Assembly: GCA_963565915.1 (NCBI GenBank)
Contig: OY751485.1
Location: 2,356,001-2,420,000, forward strand
DNA: 64,000 bases
Direction of reading: 5' to 3'
Origin: Entoloma clypeatum
Lineage: Eukaryota > Basidiomycota > Agaricomycetes > Agaricales > Entolomataceae
Shown here piece after piece: positions 23,801 to 34,516 of this stretch (positions are counted from its first letter, which is position 1; each line of letters begins with the position of its first letter). Under the pieces are notes generated by a model. That model had not been told where the DNA came from. It searched no databases and worked only from the letters and a program-made list of their open reading frames with translations. A program made the translations under genes and the position numbers.

Positions 23801-25544
23801 ACCCACTCTGGAATCCAAACAAGTACCAGATCGACCAATCAGGGAACGACGAGTTCGGAGAATGCCAGGTAGCATCTATGGGGAAGACACCCCTGCTTCT
23901 GATCTTGAAAAAATGGATTGAAGACGTAGATTAGGCGGTCAATTGGCATGGATGAATGATCTCCTAATGGAGGCAATCTCTATCCAAGTGGGCATCATCG
24001 AAATGTCACACAAAGACATATACCCTCTTCCAAACAAAGAAGATTGGTATGCGGCAGAATGAAAAGAGCTAGACATGCTCAAAAGCCGCGGGGTGATCAC
24101 GGAGTTAGTACCCCTACCCACAGGGAAGAAAGCTCTAAAGACCAAATGGGTTTACAATGAAAAATCCGATGGGCGTCTGAAAGCGCGCCTCGTCGCAAAA
24201 GGCTTCTCACAGGTAGAAGGGATCGACTTTGATCAGATCTTCTCACCAGTAGTGAGGTACGAGACTGTCCGGTTGATTCTGGTATTGACAGCCCTTGAAG
24301 GGTGGTTCATGACACTCTTGGACGTCTCATCAGCCTTCCTCTATGGAACACTCCGTGAGGTAATTTACATGCGACAGCCTGAGGGTTACATAGTAAAAGG
24401 GAAAGAACACCTCGTGTACCGACTATACAAAGCCCTATACAGACTCAAGCAGGCCGCATTAGCCTGGTGGAGGGAACTCGATTCCTCCATGAAAAAGCTC
24501 GGCTTTGTCCGGCTTCACTCCGATGCGGGAGTTTTTATTCACACAAGTACCAAAGGGGAAACTGTAATCGCCATCATTTATGTCGATAACTCTGCTTTTC
24601 TTGGCACAAACCGGGAATACACGCTAGAAAAGAAGAAGGCCTTCATGACAACATGGGAATGTAGGGACCTAGGCCACCTAGTCCCTGATGGGGAACCAAA
24701 AGAATTTCTCTCTATCCAAATAAGGCAACGAGGGAAGAGGATCTTCATTGATCAAGTACCATACCTTGAGAAAATTCTCGCACGCATGGGGATGAGCGAA
24801 TCTAATGCGACCCATACCCCACTCCCGACGGGCTACAAACCCATGAAGTCTGAAGATGAACCCAATGCGGAACTCAGATCCAAGTACCAATCCGTCATCG
24901 GATCATTATTGTACTTAATGATTGGGACAAGACCCGACATTTGTTTCGCCGTGATCAAAATGTCCCAATTCTCCGCAAACCCTACTAAACGCCATTTAGA
25001 AGTGGCTAGGGATATTTGCAGGTATTTGAGGGCAACAAAAAATTACGCGATCATGTACAATGGTGATTCTGGGAAAGGAATCTATGCATTCACAGACTCC
25101 GATTGGGCGTCAGACGAAAACACCAGAAAGTCCACCACTGGTTACTTTGTATCACTGGCATCTGGAGCAGTAACATGGGTTTCATCGGCGCAAAAAACCA
25201 TTGCCCTCTCTTCCATGGAAGCAGAATACATGGCGCTATCAGATTGCAGTCGCGCAGTGACATGGCTTAGAAGCATGTTTGCCGAACTTGGGATGCAGAT
25301 CGGATCAGTCCCGATCTATGGAGATAACAATGGCTCCGTCTTTATCGCATCCAATCCTGTAACTGAAAAGCGGTCCAAGCACATTGACATGCGATTCCAC
25401 TTCGTCAGAGAAAAAGTATCCGAAGGCATCATTACAGTTGAATTCATTGAAGGAGTGAATAATCCTGCAGACCTTTTAACTAAGAATCTGGGGAAAGTCC
25501 TCTTTAGTAAGTTTATCCCGTACTTTGGATTACTTAAAAACTAG
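20812..25544 (+). pseudogene. C1 Gag-Pol polyprotein, broken
   Basis: Starts MSTSCSALDSIAIFDGIDYQ at 20812 and ends FIPYFGLLKN at 25544. Breaks visible against C2/C3: a frameshift near 21170; TGA stops at 21974, 22427, 23112, 23919 and 24060; and a 23-bp deletion near 22950 between two ATCC repeats, which shifts frame and removes the first integrase aspartate. The protease site DSGAS is kept, but the RT box reads YVDN (24578-24589) where C2 and C3 have YVDD. The element cannot supply its own proteins. Confidence 0.93.
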
Positions 25545-25610
25545 ACGAAAGAGTACCTACATGGGAAAAAGTAAAAATGTATTTAGAAGTATGTACTAAA
25601 TATGGGGGGG

Positions 25611-25922
25611 TGTTGAAACTTTTCCATCACATAGATTAGATTAGATTAGATTAGATTATATCATGTGACCTTAGACATCTTTGATTACATACTTATTTGG
25701 TTGGTACAAACAGTAGTACGGTATATAAGACCAGGAAACTGTCAATATCAACAAGTTGTCTCTTGACTCTTAACCAGCTCCATCGCTCTTACCAGCCTCA
25801 ACCGCTCTCACAGCCTCACCCTTCCCAACCAAGTAAGTGACTAGAACGGTAGAGTAGATTACTTCCACTGTAGCTGTGTTGCTCAGTACATCTGTGGCTA
25901 GCACCCAGGTGGAACTTCAACA
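25611..25922 (+). repeat. C1 3' LTR (312 bp)
   Basis: Starts right after a purine tract with seven G (polypurine tract) and ends GGAACTTCAACA before the CGATC duplication. It has an extra ATTAG unit and several substitutions relative to the 5' LTR, mostly transitions. Confidence 0.95.
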
Positions 25923-26367
25923 CGATCGTCCTCCGACATTCCGGACATCCGTTACCTCCGCATCTCCGCATGTTGCCATCATGCATTTCATATTCATAAC
26001 TCCATGTCTTTATGCATTTCATATTCATATTCCCATTTACTTATGCATCGCCTTTTCTGCATGGTCCATTGACCGACATCTCTGATGTTCGTTACAGTCG
26101 CGGGCAACTTACACCACAACTCCGGACCTACTCCGACCATCTCCATAAAGTAATCACATTTAGGTATTTAAGCTCGTACCATACCTGTAGTTCCTCAGTT
26201 CGAATATCAACAAAGTTCACTCCTCTACTCCCCGTTCATGCCAGAGATCCTCGCTGTGGTACAATACACCGACGGCATCCTCATCTACTGCTCTTCCTCC
26301 ATCGTTACCCTTCGACGAGCTCAGTACTGTGTCTGAGTCACAACTCTGACATCATCCAACCACTTCC

Positions 26368-26737
26368 TGTTATGCTTAACAAACCGTTCCAAGGTTCGGG
26401 CAGAGTATGCAGGAAAGTGGAAAGGCGAAGAGCAATGTGATTGCTAAATCTAAGGAATGTAGCTATGGTACATGAGGTTTATATAGTACTGACTATGAGC
26501 GGTAGCGAATGAGTCAGTAACTGCGGAAGGCAGTGCGCATGAGTAAGGCGACTGCGGAAGGCTATGTACTAATGAGTAAGCTGACTGCGGAATGAGTCAG
26601 ACAGCTGCGGAAAGCGAGTCAGCGCGGGAGCGAAGTATACTAAAGGAAATAAAGTATAATACGATATGTGTAAGCGGGGGCCGATGAGTAAAAGTGAAAA
26701 AGTAAGCGTATATGTCCGTAGTCGTTAGTCCGTAACA
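26368..26737 (+). mobile_element. Solo LTR S1 (370 bp) inside Gypsy B LTR
   Basis: A block beginning TGTTATGCTTAAC and ending GTCCGTAACA interrupts the Gypsy B LTR relative to its copy at 51032-51724. It is flanked by the duplication CTTCC (26363-26367, 26738-26742). TG...CA ends, the 5-bp duplication, a TATATAG box near 26490 and no internal coding region fit a solo LTR. Inside are about four imperfect copies of an ATGAGT...ACTGCGGAA unit (26510-26625). Confidence 0.8.
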
Positions 26738-27017
26738 CTTCCATGTCAGTGTGTCTCTCACCGAGATCTCTCCTCTGACCTCCGCACCTCCGACCTCTCC
26801 TCTGACCTCCTGAAATTGGGACACCTTATCCAACAAACGGCGGCGCAACACATACGTTGAAGCCACATCCCTCCCCTTCGTCGTTCCTCTGCATTTCCAG
26901 AGTTCCGCTCCGGTCTCAGTCCTATGTCTGACCTCCGACGGACTCCGACGAAGCTCCGACTTTTCACCTACTTAACAGTATATTCGAACTCAAACCGTTT
27001 TTGGATTCCTGCTAGTC

Positions 27018-27640
27018 ATGGCACTCCGAAACACCAAGACAGCAAAAGCCGCAGAAGCTGGCACTTCTAGGCAGCAAGTTCTACAAAATGTCGAACAATG
27101 TTTAACAGAACTATCCCCCGTAACTCCGACTACTCCGACACCTCCGGGTTTTTGGCCCATCACACCTCCACATAATATTCCGATCCCCACTTCCCCCATA
27201 GAATCCGCACCCCCGTCTCCTCAGAATATTTTCGGCCCACAAGCCCTTGCAGATGCTTTCCTCTTAATGACCAATGAACTCAAATGCAGCAAAGGTCACA
27301 AGCATCACAAAAAGGCTAAGGATCTGGACACCTTCAACGGTTCCAATCCCCGGAAACTGAACCAGTTCATCCTCCAATGCACATTGTTCTTCCGCGACAA
27401 CTCCGAGTATGATGATGACTCTGCCAAAATCACTCTCACCATCTCCTTCCTCCGAGGCACAGCTCTCGATTATTTCGAGCATTTCATCATCGAACCGGAC
27501 CTGGACAACCCCCTGGACTGGTACGAAGATTGGTCCGCATTCCTCCACACACTCCGCACGGAATTCGGGGTCATTGACCCCGTTGCGGATGCTGCCGACT
27601 CTCTGGACAATCTCAACATCAACAAACCAGACCTGTGCTA
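27018..27640 (+). pseudogene. Gypsy B Gag, N-terminal part only
   Basis: The frame starts MALRNTKTAKAAEAGTSRQQ at 27018. The capsid-like core has DLDTFNGSNPRKLNQFILQC, AKITLTISFLRGTALDYFEH and WSAFLHTLRTEFGVIDP, the usual fungal Ty3/Gypsy Gag layout. It breaks off after DSLDNLNINK, close to where repeat DNA starts. The paralogous minus-strand copy (50620-50830) continues normally at this point, showing that this copy was truncated by an insertion or recombination. Confidence 0.75.
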
Positions 27641-28030
27641 TGTAGCACTTGATAGCGCTGCATAGTGGTATAGCACTGTAGCATACATTATTTTGTTTGT
27701 AGTACTATGGAGTCCCATAGGGTTGCTACAGAATGCTACATAGCATACATTATTTCATTTGTAGCACTCTGGAGTCTCACATGGTTGCTACAGAATGCTC
27801 CATAGCATTATGCTTTTACTTCATAGCATCAGTGTCTCATTGTATAACATTACATAGCATAGAAGCAACACCTCATAGCATCAGTGACTCATTGTGTAAC
27901 ATTACATAGTGTAGAAGCAGCACTTCAGAGCATGACCTTTCTGCTTTGGAGCACTCCATAGATATCCATTATTATATAGTACTGTAGCATTGCAGTAGGT
28001 GGTAGCCTACACTAGCAAGATAGATAATTT
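27641..28030. repeat. Left subterminal repeat array (CATAGCA motifs)
   Basis: About ten CATAGCA/GTAGCA-like heptamers, plus a longer direct repeat including CATAGCATCAGTG and CATTACATAG around 27820-27920 and a second pair around GTAGCATACATTATT (27675-27760). No coding potential. Confidence 0.65.
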
Positions 28031-28124
28031 CATCAATCAGATCAAATATAGATATCATATCAAATCTAATCAAATCTAATCACTATTATTGATTCAAGAT
28101 AAACTACGACACAAAGTGAAATAA

Positions 28125-31100
28125 TCAGTCCAAAATAATCATTGCGGGAAATTTCTCAGCTGGTTCCCGATTTAATAAAGCCCTGTCAAAATCAAAGTTA
28201 TCAAATATCACGATAGCATGAGTTGAAATACATACATGCCAGCCTCATGCCATGCTTTCTGATTGATAACAAATTTGTTGTAATGATATTGGTCCTTCGC
28301 GTCCTGCAATAGCCTCACGGTATCGTTGAGCGATTGATATGCAGTGCGATAAAGAGCACCTCAAAATTCAATCTTGCGCTCCCGGCCAGTTGTCCATTCA
28401 TCAAGACAATTTCTTATCTATACAATGATCAGTAACCTGAGTTTGGAATAGAATTTGGAATTACGCAAGTCGCAGCCAAGACAATGGCTCGGCTAGGGAT
28501 TCTGTTCTCAAACCAGACACGGCCAACCGAATCGGGCTTCTCATAGTAAAAACGGATACACAGGTCTCGAAGTGCAGGGTGTGCCCAGTTTTCTGTTCGA
28601 TTCTATAAAAATATGTTATCACTGTTCACAAAAGGAATTGGTAGTCATGGATATACTTCTTCGTCTTTTCCGTTCTGAAGATAAAAGGCATTGCGAATGA
28701 GGTGGATTACGTTCCGTTCAATATTCTCATATGCTTGGAGTTGGTTGTGGCTGTCGTCCTCCAGAAAATCGGCATAATGTCGCTTAACAATTTCTCTCGC
28801 TACATCCTTCATCCTACCACGCCATGTTGAACCTTCCTTGAATACCTGAGGTCTTGCATGAACACAGTCTCCAATGAGCAAAGGGAAAAAACTCACGACG
28901 ATGTTCATGTTTCGATCCTGGCTATATCCTGGTTGCAATACATCATAACCATGTCAAGAGCAACAAATGAAATAAAGAACAAACCCTCTTCAAGAATATC
29001 ACCATTATCTTGACGTTCATTAATGCATTCCTTGAGGATATTTGCAGCTTCGTGCAAGTCATTCTGGCGCTCTGGAAATGGGGCGATCGTAGCGAGATGA
29101 AGTTGATAAACATATTTCGCCTGCGTGAGCACAACCTTCCACCCTGCAGGATAGTACGTCAGAGTATCAGGGGTCAACTGTTTTGGTCCTCTTGAGCCAC
29201 GGAAGGCACGTTTGGTTTCAATGATCTCCTCATCTTCCTCTTTGTCGACATCATCCAGATCTGCAGCAGCCTGGGCGTTAGCATGGTGATGTAGCATATC
29301 CACGTTTGGAGCACGTGTTGCATGGTTTCTCTTCCTATGTGCGGCAACGATATCTTCCCCATCAGATTCGTCACCCCCGTTGTTGTTGTTGTCATTGTGG
29401 ATAAAGTCATCGCCACCCTGTCATACACGATTGTTAGGTTGAAACTTTATCCCGAATCATGCAACGGACGGTCCGGACCTCTTGTTGTGGCTCATCATCA
29501 TCGTCGTCCTGTCTAGATGCCCCATCTGCAGTTCGGTGTTCAGCTCCATCATGAACTCGCACCTGGGCAGAGCTGCTCGCAGATGCCGGGACCATACGAT
29601 GTGGAGCTTCACGTCGATGAAGAGTTTCAATAGCCAAACGTTCATCCTCATCGGGAGATGCTTCATCCATGGCTGCTGAAAGTAAGTTGAGGTGAATAGC
29701 AAAAACTATTTGGGATGTACTTACACTCGATATTCTCAATATGTTCGGGCTCACTATCGGGAACAATTTCTTGCTGGTTTTTGGAATGCATTGTATGGTT
29801 TGCGTGATGGCCTAGTTGATGGATGTTAGAGACAATAAGGGTGCCAGCTGGACGAGTCTACCTATTGCGGGATGAGGCCCAAATTTGGCAAGGCCAGCAT
29901 CATTGAAACCATAGCGTGAACCTGCTTTTGCATGGGCAAATCCAGGCTTCAGATGGGACTCACATGGTGAGAGTGGCGAGGCAGGATGTGGGGAAGCTTC
30001 TTCATCCTCGGAAGTTAACGGTACACGATTGGCCTGTTCAGACATTAGTTTTGACAACTCTCTGGAAAGTGAAACTTACCTTTCGTCGAGAGCTTTGCTG
30101 TCGCTTTGGAGGAGGGGCCATATCATTCTCCAAGATGTCCTCCGGGATCGCGTGGGCAGGTTTGCGCTTGTTGCTGCCCCGCTCAAGGTCAGGACGAATA
30201 TTTTCGCCAACCTTCCTAAGTTGTGCCACAGCTCCTCCTATTCCACGAGAAGACCACACAGGTCGGCCATTTCCATTGACAGTCGCTGTCGGGCGCGTGA
30301 GATACTGGCACATTCGCAGGAGTGTCATACCTTCATCCATGGGAACATCGGCATTGCCCCCCGACTTTGCAACACTGGGACTTGTTGGTTGCAGTTGCGG
30401 TTGTGGTTGCAATTTCCGTTTCGACTGGCGAGATGTGGCCACAGAACGACCAGGACCTGCTGCTTTCGCAGCACCTCGAGTCATTGCACCACAACGCGAA
30501 GTCAACCAGTTGTGTGGATCCAATTTAACTAAGTACTGAAAATGTAAATATTTGTCTGATCAGTATAAGCGGTGTCATAAACGAACCTGAAAATACACAA
30601 ACATGAAGGCGTGGACCGCAAATGGTTCAAAAGTTTCCCGAAAGTTCCTAAGGGCCACCAGAAAACGAGGAGTGAAGCTACATGTTTCATGATATTGGAT
30701 CAATAGATAGACATGAAATACAAAAATTAGTCAAGTACGACTTGGAATGAACCCACACCAGGGGAATAAACAGTACTTGTGGCTAATAAACAGCCGTTAG
30801 ACGACAAAAGAAGGAAAAGTAGAAGACGAACCTGCATCGACATGAAGATGATGCTCCCCATTACATGCAGTAACGGGAATGCCTTGCGAACACAGGGAAT
30901 ATGCAAGACGGCCCATAGATAAATCAGCATGGTCGACTCGGTTATTGGCATACGTGACAGCTTGCAAAGCAGCTGAGAGTCGACGTCTCGCAGCACGCCT
31001 TACTCTCCGAGATTGTTGTTGTTGTGTCCAAGCATTATACATAAGACATTTGGCCTTCTCGAAATCCATAAGACCCTGTTTGTCGAGTAACAGAGTTAGT

Positions 31101-31329
31101 TCGGAATGAGTAAAAAATCGGATGGCAAAATTAAAGTACATTGGTAGGAATAGTTGAACAGGCCTGGGATGATGAAGGCATTTGTACAATTCTGTAATGC
31201 CATGAGCCTGAGTGTGAGTCGTGTGGAGGAAGTTGACGCACTACAAGGTGGATGATTGAGAGTTGATTGTTATGAAAGTGAGTCGACGTTTACCAAGTAA
31301 TAATAAAATCACCTGACCTCTTCAATCAT
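28125..31329 (-). pseudogene. DUF6532-type gene divergent from the transposase, with one in-frame stop
   Basis: A multi-exon gene can be followed from 31240 to the stop at 28125. The N-terminal part includes HSELTLLLDKQGLMDFEKAK and FEPFAVHAFMFVYFQYLVKL. The middle is disordered and charged (KRKLQPQPQLQP, DDDDDEPQQE). The C-terminal domain shows TYYPAGWKVVLTQAKYVYQ, HPALRDLCIRFYYEKPDSVG and AIVLAATCIRNCLDEWTTGR, a layout I associate with basidiomycete DUF6532. A TGA at 28361-28363 interrupts the domain where CGA would restore continuity; reading frame resumes with ALYRTAYQSLNDTVRLL and ends MALLNREPAEKF. The start is uncertain: an ATG at 31329 shares CATG with the transposase start. Function unknown. 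It could still be expressed as a slightly truncated protein. Confidence 0.55.
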
Positions 31330-34300
31330 GCCACTGCGTCAGTACTGCCCAACTTGTGGCCGACCGTTCAAAGATGTAACGTCTCTACTCAAACACATGA
31401 ACAATCCATTCTGCCTTTGTCGATCTCAAACTATGCACCCCCTTCCAGAGCCCCTCAATTCAGAGCAAACAATGCAGAATCGAGAACACTCGCCGGTTAA
31501 CTCTCTCTCTCAGGTGCCGATTGATGCAACTCTGAGTGCCCCTCCCATTGAGGTTTCTGGCGATACGGTTTGGATTGGAAGTGAAGAGGACAGCATGGAT
31601 GTCGACTCTGACTCTCCTGATCCGACGTCAGTTGAAGGGTATCCCGGTGCTGCACGAATATGTGGACGGGGAGGGACGTTCATGGAGAATTTCGACTTGG
31701 ATGACTTTGCAGAATTCCGCGAAGACCTTCCATACTACCCCTTTGCCTCACGAGATGAGTGGGAACTCGCGTCCTTTCTTCTGCGCTCAAATCTTAGCAT
31801 GGCCATGCTTGATGAGTTCCTGAAGCTCGGAATGGTGAGTACTTTTCCAATGGATTGTATTTTGTCTGAAATGGCTTTCTAGATTCGACGTCTTTCATTA
31901 TCATTCATGTCTGCGAAAGCGTTACGCAGCCAGGCTGAGCTACTCCCATCAGGACCAAAATGGAAAAGCAAGCATTGGAAAACCAGGGTTCCAACGAAGA
32001 AGCCCCTTCAACTCCTTTACCGAGATCCCATCGAGTGTCTGCAGTCCATTTTAGAAAGCCCGCTCATCAGCGACGCTCTCAAACTCGCCCCATTTCAGCT
32101 ATTTAAGACAGCAGAAAAGACTACTCGAATCTTCACGGACTGGTTATCAGGTGATACTGCATGGTCAATGCAGGTGTGTCTATGTTCAAGTTATCCAAAT
32201 TTGACATCAATACCTTATCCATTGTCTGTCAGGATGCGCTTCCTCCAGGCGCAATGCTGTTGGGCACGATTCTCTCATCAGACAAGACACAAGTGTCGGT
32301 TATGACAGGCCATCGACAGGCTTATCCATTACTCATCAGCCTCGCCAATCTGGACATGGATTTTCGCATGAAATCCTCGAACCGGGCCTTCCTTCTCCTT
32401 GCGTTCCTCCCAATCCCGAAGTTCATCGCGAATAAGAAACACTGCGGCGTTCTCCACGCTCGTTTGACGCATGAATGCCTAGATTTCATTGTAGAGCCTC
32501 TGAAAACTGCAGCAAAGATCGGAATCATGATGCGAGATCCTGTCGGCAATGTTCGATACTGTTTTACGCCACTCGCCTCCTATATTGCCGACACTCCTGA
32601 AGCAGCGCTCCTCTCTGGCGTAGGAGGACAAACATCGTCGATCACGATGGCATCCTACAAACAATTCGGCGATCCCTTCCGTCACGAACCACGAACTGCA
32701 ACTAAAACATTAGCTCAGTTAGCACGTGTTGAAGCCAGGGTTGACCCATGGGACCTCCCGAATTATATGAAGAGGATTAAGACATTGGGTTTTCGCTTGA
32801 ATGGCGTCCATCTCCCATTCTGGCGGGATTGGCCTCTATCTGATCCTTCACAATTCCTGACACCAGAACCTCTGCATCACTGGCACAAATTCTTTTGGGA
32901 TCACGACGCCAAATGGTGTATTCAAGTTGCTGGTGCTGCTGAAATCGATTTCCGTTTTGCGATCTTACAGCCACACACAGGCTTTCGACACTTCTCCGGA
33001 GGAATCTCGACTCTGAAACAGGTCACAGGTCGCGAGCATCGAGATATTCAGCGGTATATCGTTGCTCTCATCGCGGGGGCTGTTCCAAAGGAATTTCTTA
33101 CTGCGGTTCGTGCTCTGATGGATTTCCGATACCTTGCACAAGCACGAGTAATCGACGACAAAACCTGTGTCAAGATCCAAGATGCTTTGCGCGAATTCCA
33201 CAATTTCAAGGATGCGATTATCAAAGCTGAAGGTCGCCGTGGAAAGAAGGGAAATACACTTGACCACTGGTACATCCCAAAGCTCGAGTTCCTCCAAAGT
33301 GTCGTCACAAGTATCCTCGCAAACGGCGTGCCAATCCAGTGGACGGCCGACATCACTGAGCATTGCCACGTCACTGAAGTGAAGGATCCCTTATGCACAA
33401 CGAACTTCCAAGACTATGAGCTGCAAATCTGCAGGTATCTTGATCGAAGGGACAAATGCCACCACTTTGATCTCGCGACTGCAATGCGTGAGGCAGGAAT
33501 CAGTGGGTCCCACATCGCCGTTGATACAGATCTTGATAGAGACGAACCTGACGACGACGGTACTTCTGATCTTTTGGAACATATTGATCCTGTTTCGCGT
33601 TTGGTGGGCACAACTCGCGGGACAGTTGACTATTTCACAGAAGCTTCAAAATTGGAGCAGGGATTGAAGCCTGGCATGCCGCTCCCATATCGTACATTTA
33701 CTGACACCCAGGTTGGATTTCACCTCAACTACCGCGCAAGCTTCAATCGTGTGACCGTGGACGAAGTGTCGTCGAAATACAAGTTGCCTGACCTGTCAGC
33801 CGCCCTTACTGAATATGTCACTCAAACTCGGTCTGGCACCGATCTTTTCACTGTTGGCGGGCGACGAGCGGCTGTTCGAACTAACCAACAACTCCCATTC
33901 TCTCACCTTGAAGTCTGGACAAAATTTCGCTTGCAGTCAAAAGCATACCACGCCCCCCATGAATTGTTACCTCCGAAGACGATAAACGCGGCCCCACCAT
34001 GCCAGTTATGGCCCTATGGCTATTCAGATCCCGTGGTTTACAACACAGACCCTGAGCAGCAATGGCCGTACAGTGGAATTTCAGGTATTTACTAGGCATC
34101 TCCCTTGATGTGTTTACCTCTTCACATAACGTCCAGGACACCATGTCGGTCAAGTCGCGCTTATATTCAGAATTGTTCCGACTACAACACAACTCCCCGA
34201 CCGCTTTTTGACTTATATCTACCGCTTCGACGTCGTGCCTCAACTCAATCCTGTCTTTTCAGGTTCACGGACCAAAAGAAGTTCCTGCCCAGAACAATCT

Positions 34301-34516
34301 TCGTCAATGTATATCCTAAAGAGAGCCATAAGGGCAGATAAAACACGTACGGGCGGCATTGTACCACTACAACAGATCCGGGAAGTCGTCGACTTGGTGC
34401 CACGATTTGGAGCAGAAGCTGAGCGACGTCTCACAAAGGCAAACAGCCTCAAGTACAGTGCTGAATTTTGGTTAAACAAGTACTTTGATAAGGAATTGTT
34501 CTTCGCCCTCAATTAA
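31328..34516 (+). CDS. Plavaka-type transposase with N-terminal C2H2-like zinc finger
   Basis: The start MPLRQYCPTCGRPFKDVTSL is a zinc-finger-like segment (C-x2-C, H-x5-C region). An acidic linker follows, then the conserved Plavaka blocks FREDLPYYPFASRDEWELAS, DALPPGAMLLGTILSSDKTQ, VMTGHRQAYPLLISLANLDM, FLLLAFLPIPKF and SGGISTLKQVTGREHRDIQR. It ends TGGIVPLQQIREVVDLVPRF and ELFFALN at 34516. Four introns can be placed: after LKLGM (near 31834), after DTAWSMQ (near 32174), after WPYSGIS (near 34085) and near 34262; all preserve frame. I found no stop or frameshift, so the gene may still encode active enzyme. Catalytic residues cannot be assigned with confidence by eye. Family assignment rests on remembered block similarity. 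Confidence 0.75.

Larger units (their letters stand above)
20140..25922 (+). mobile_element. Copia (Ty1) LTR retrotransposon C1, decayed copy
   Basis: The element is bounded by two 307-312 bp LTRs (TG...CA) and an exact 5-bp target duplication CGATC at 20135-20139 and 25923-25927. Order is Gag, protease, integrase, reverse transcriptase, RNase H, as in Copia. Compared with C2 and C3 it has several stops, frameshifts and a 23-bp deletion, and its LTRs differ at several bases, so it is the oldest of the three copies. It is inserted in the Gypsy family B LTR. Confidence 0.95.
20102..27640 (+). mobile_element. Gypsy (Ty3) family B element, 5' LTR and gag only, interrupted
   Basis: The LTR begins TGTTATATCC at 20102, is cut at 20139 by Copia C1, resumes at 25923 and is cut again at 26367 by a solo LTR, resuming at 26738-26743. 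The proof is the minus-strand copy at 51032-51724, which reads across both junctions without interruption. A gag-like ORF follows at 27018. The element stops within gag near 27640, where CATAGCA-type repeats begin, so protease, RT, integrase and the 3' LTR are missing. The LTR's own 3' end and primer site could not be fixed. TCCGA/TCGGA pentamers are frequent throughout. Confidence 0.75.

Noticed and set aside
26500..26640. CRISPR-like array in the S1 repeat units
   Set aside because: The units are imperfect, contiguous and inside an LTR of a eukaryotic genome; no spacer structure.
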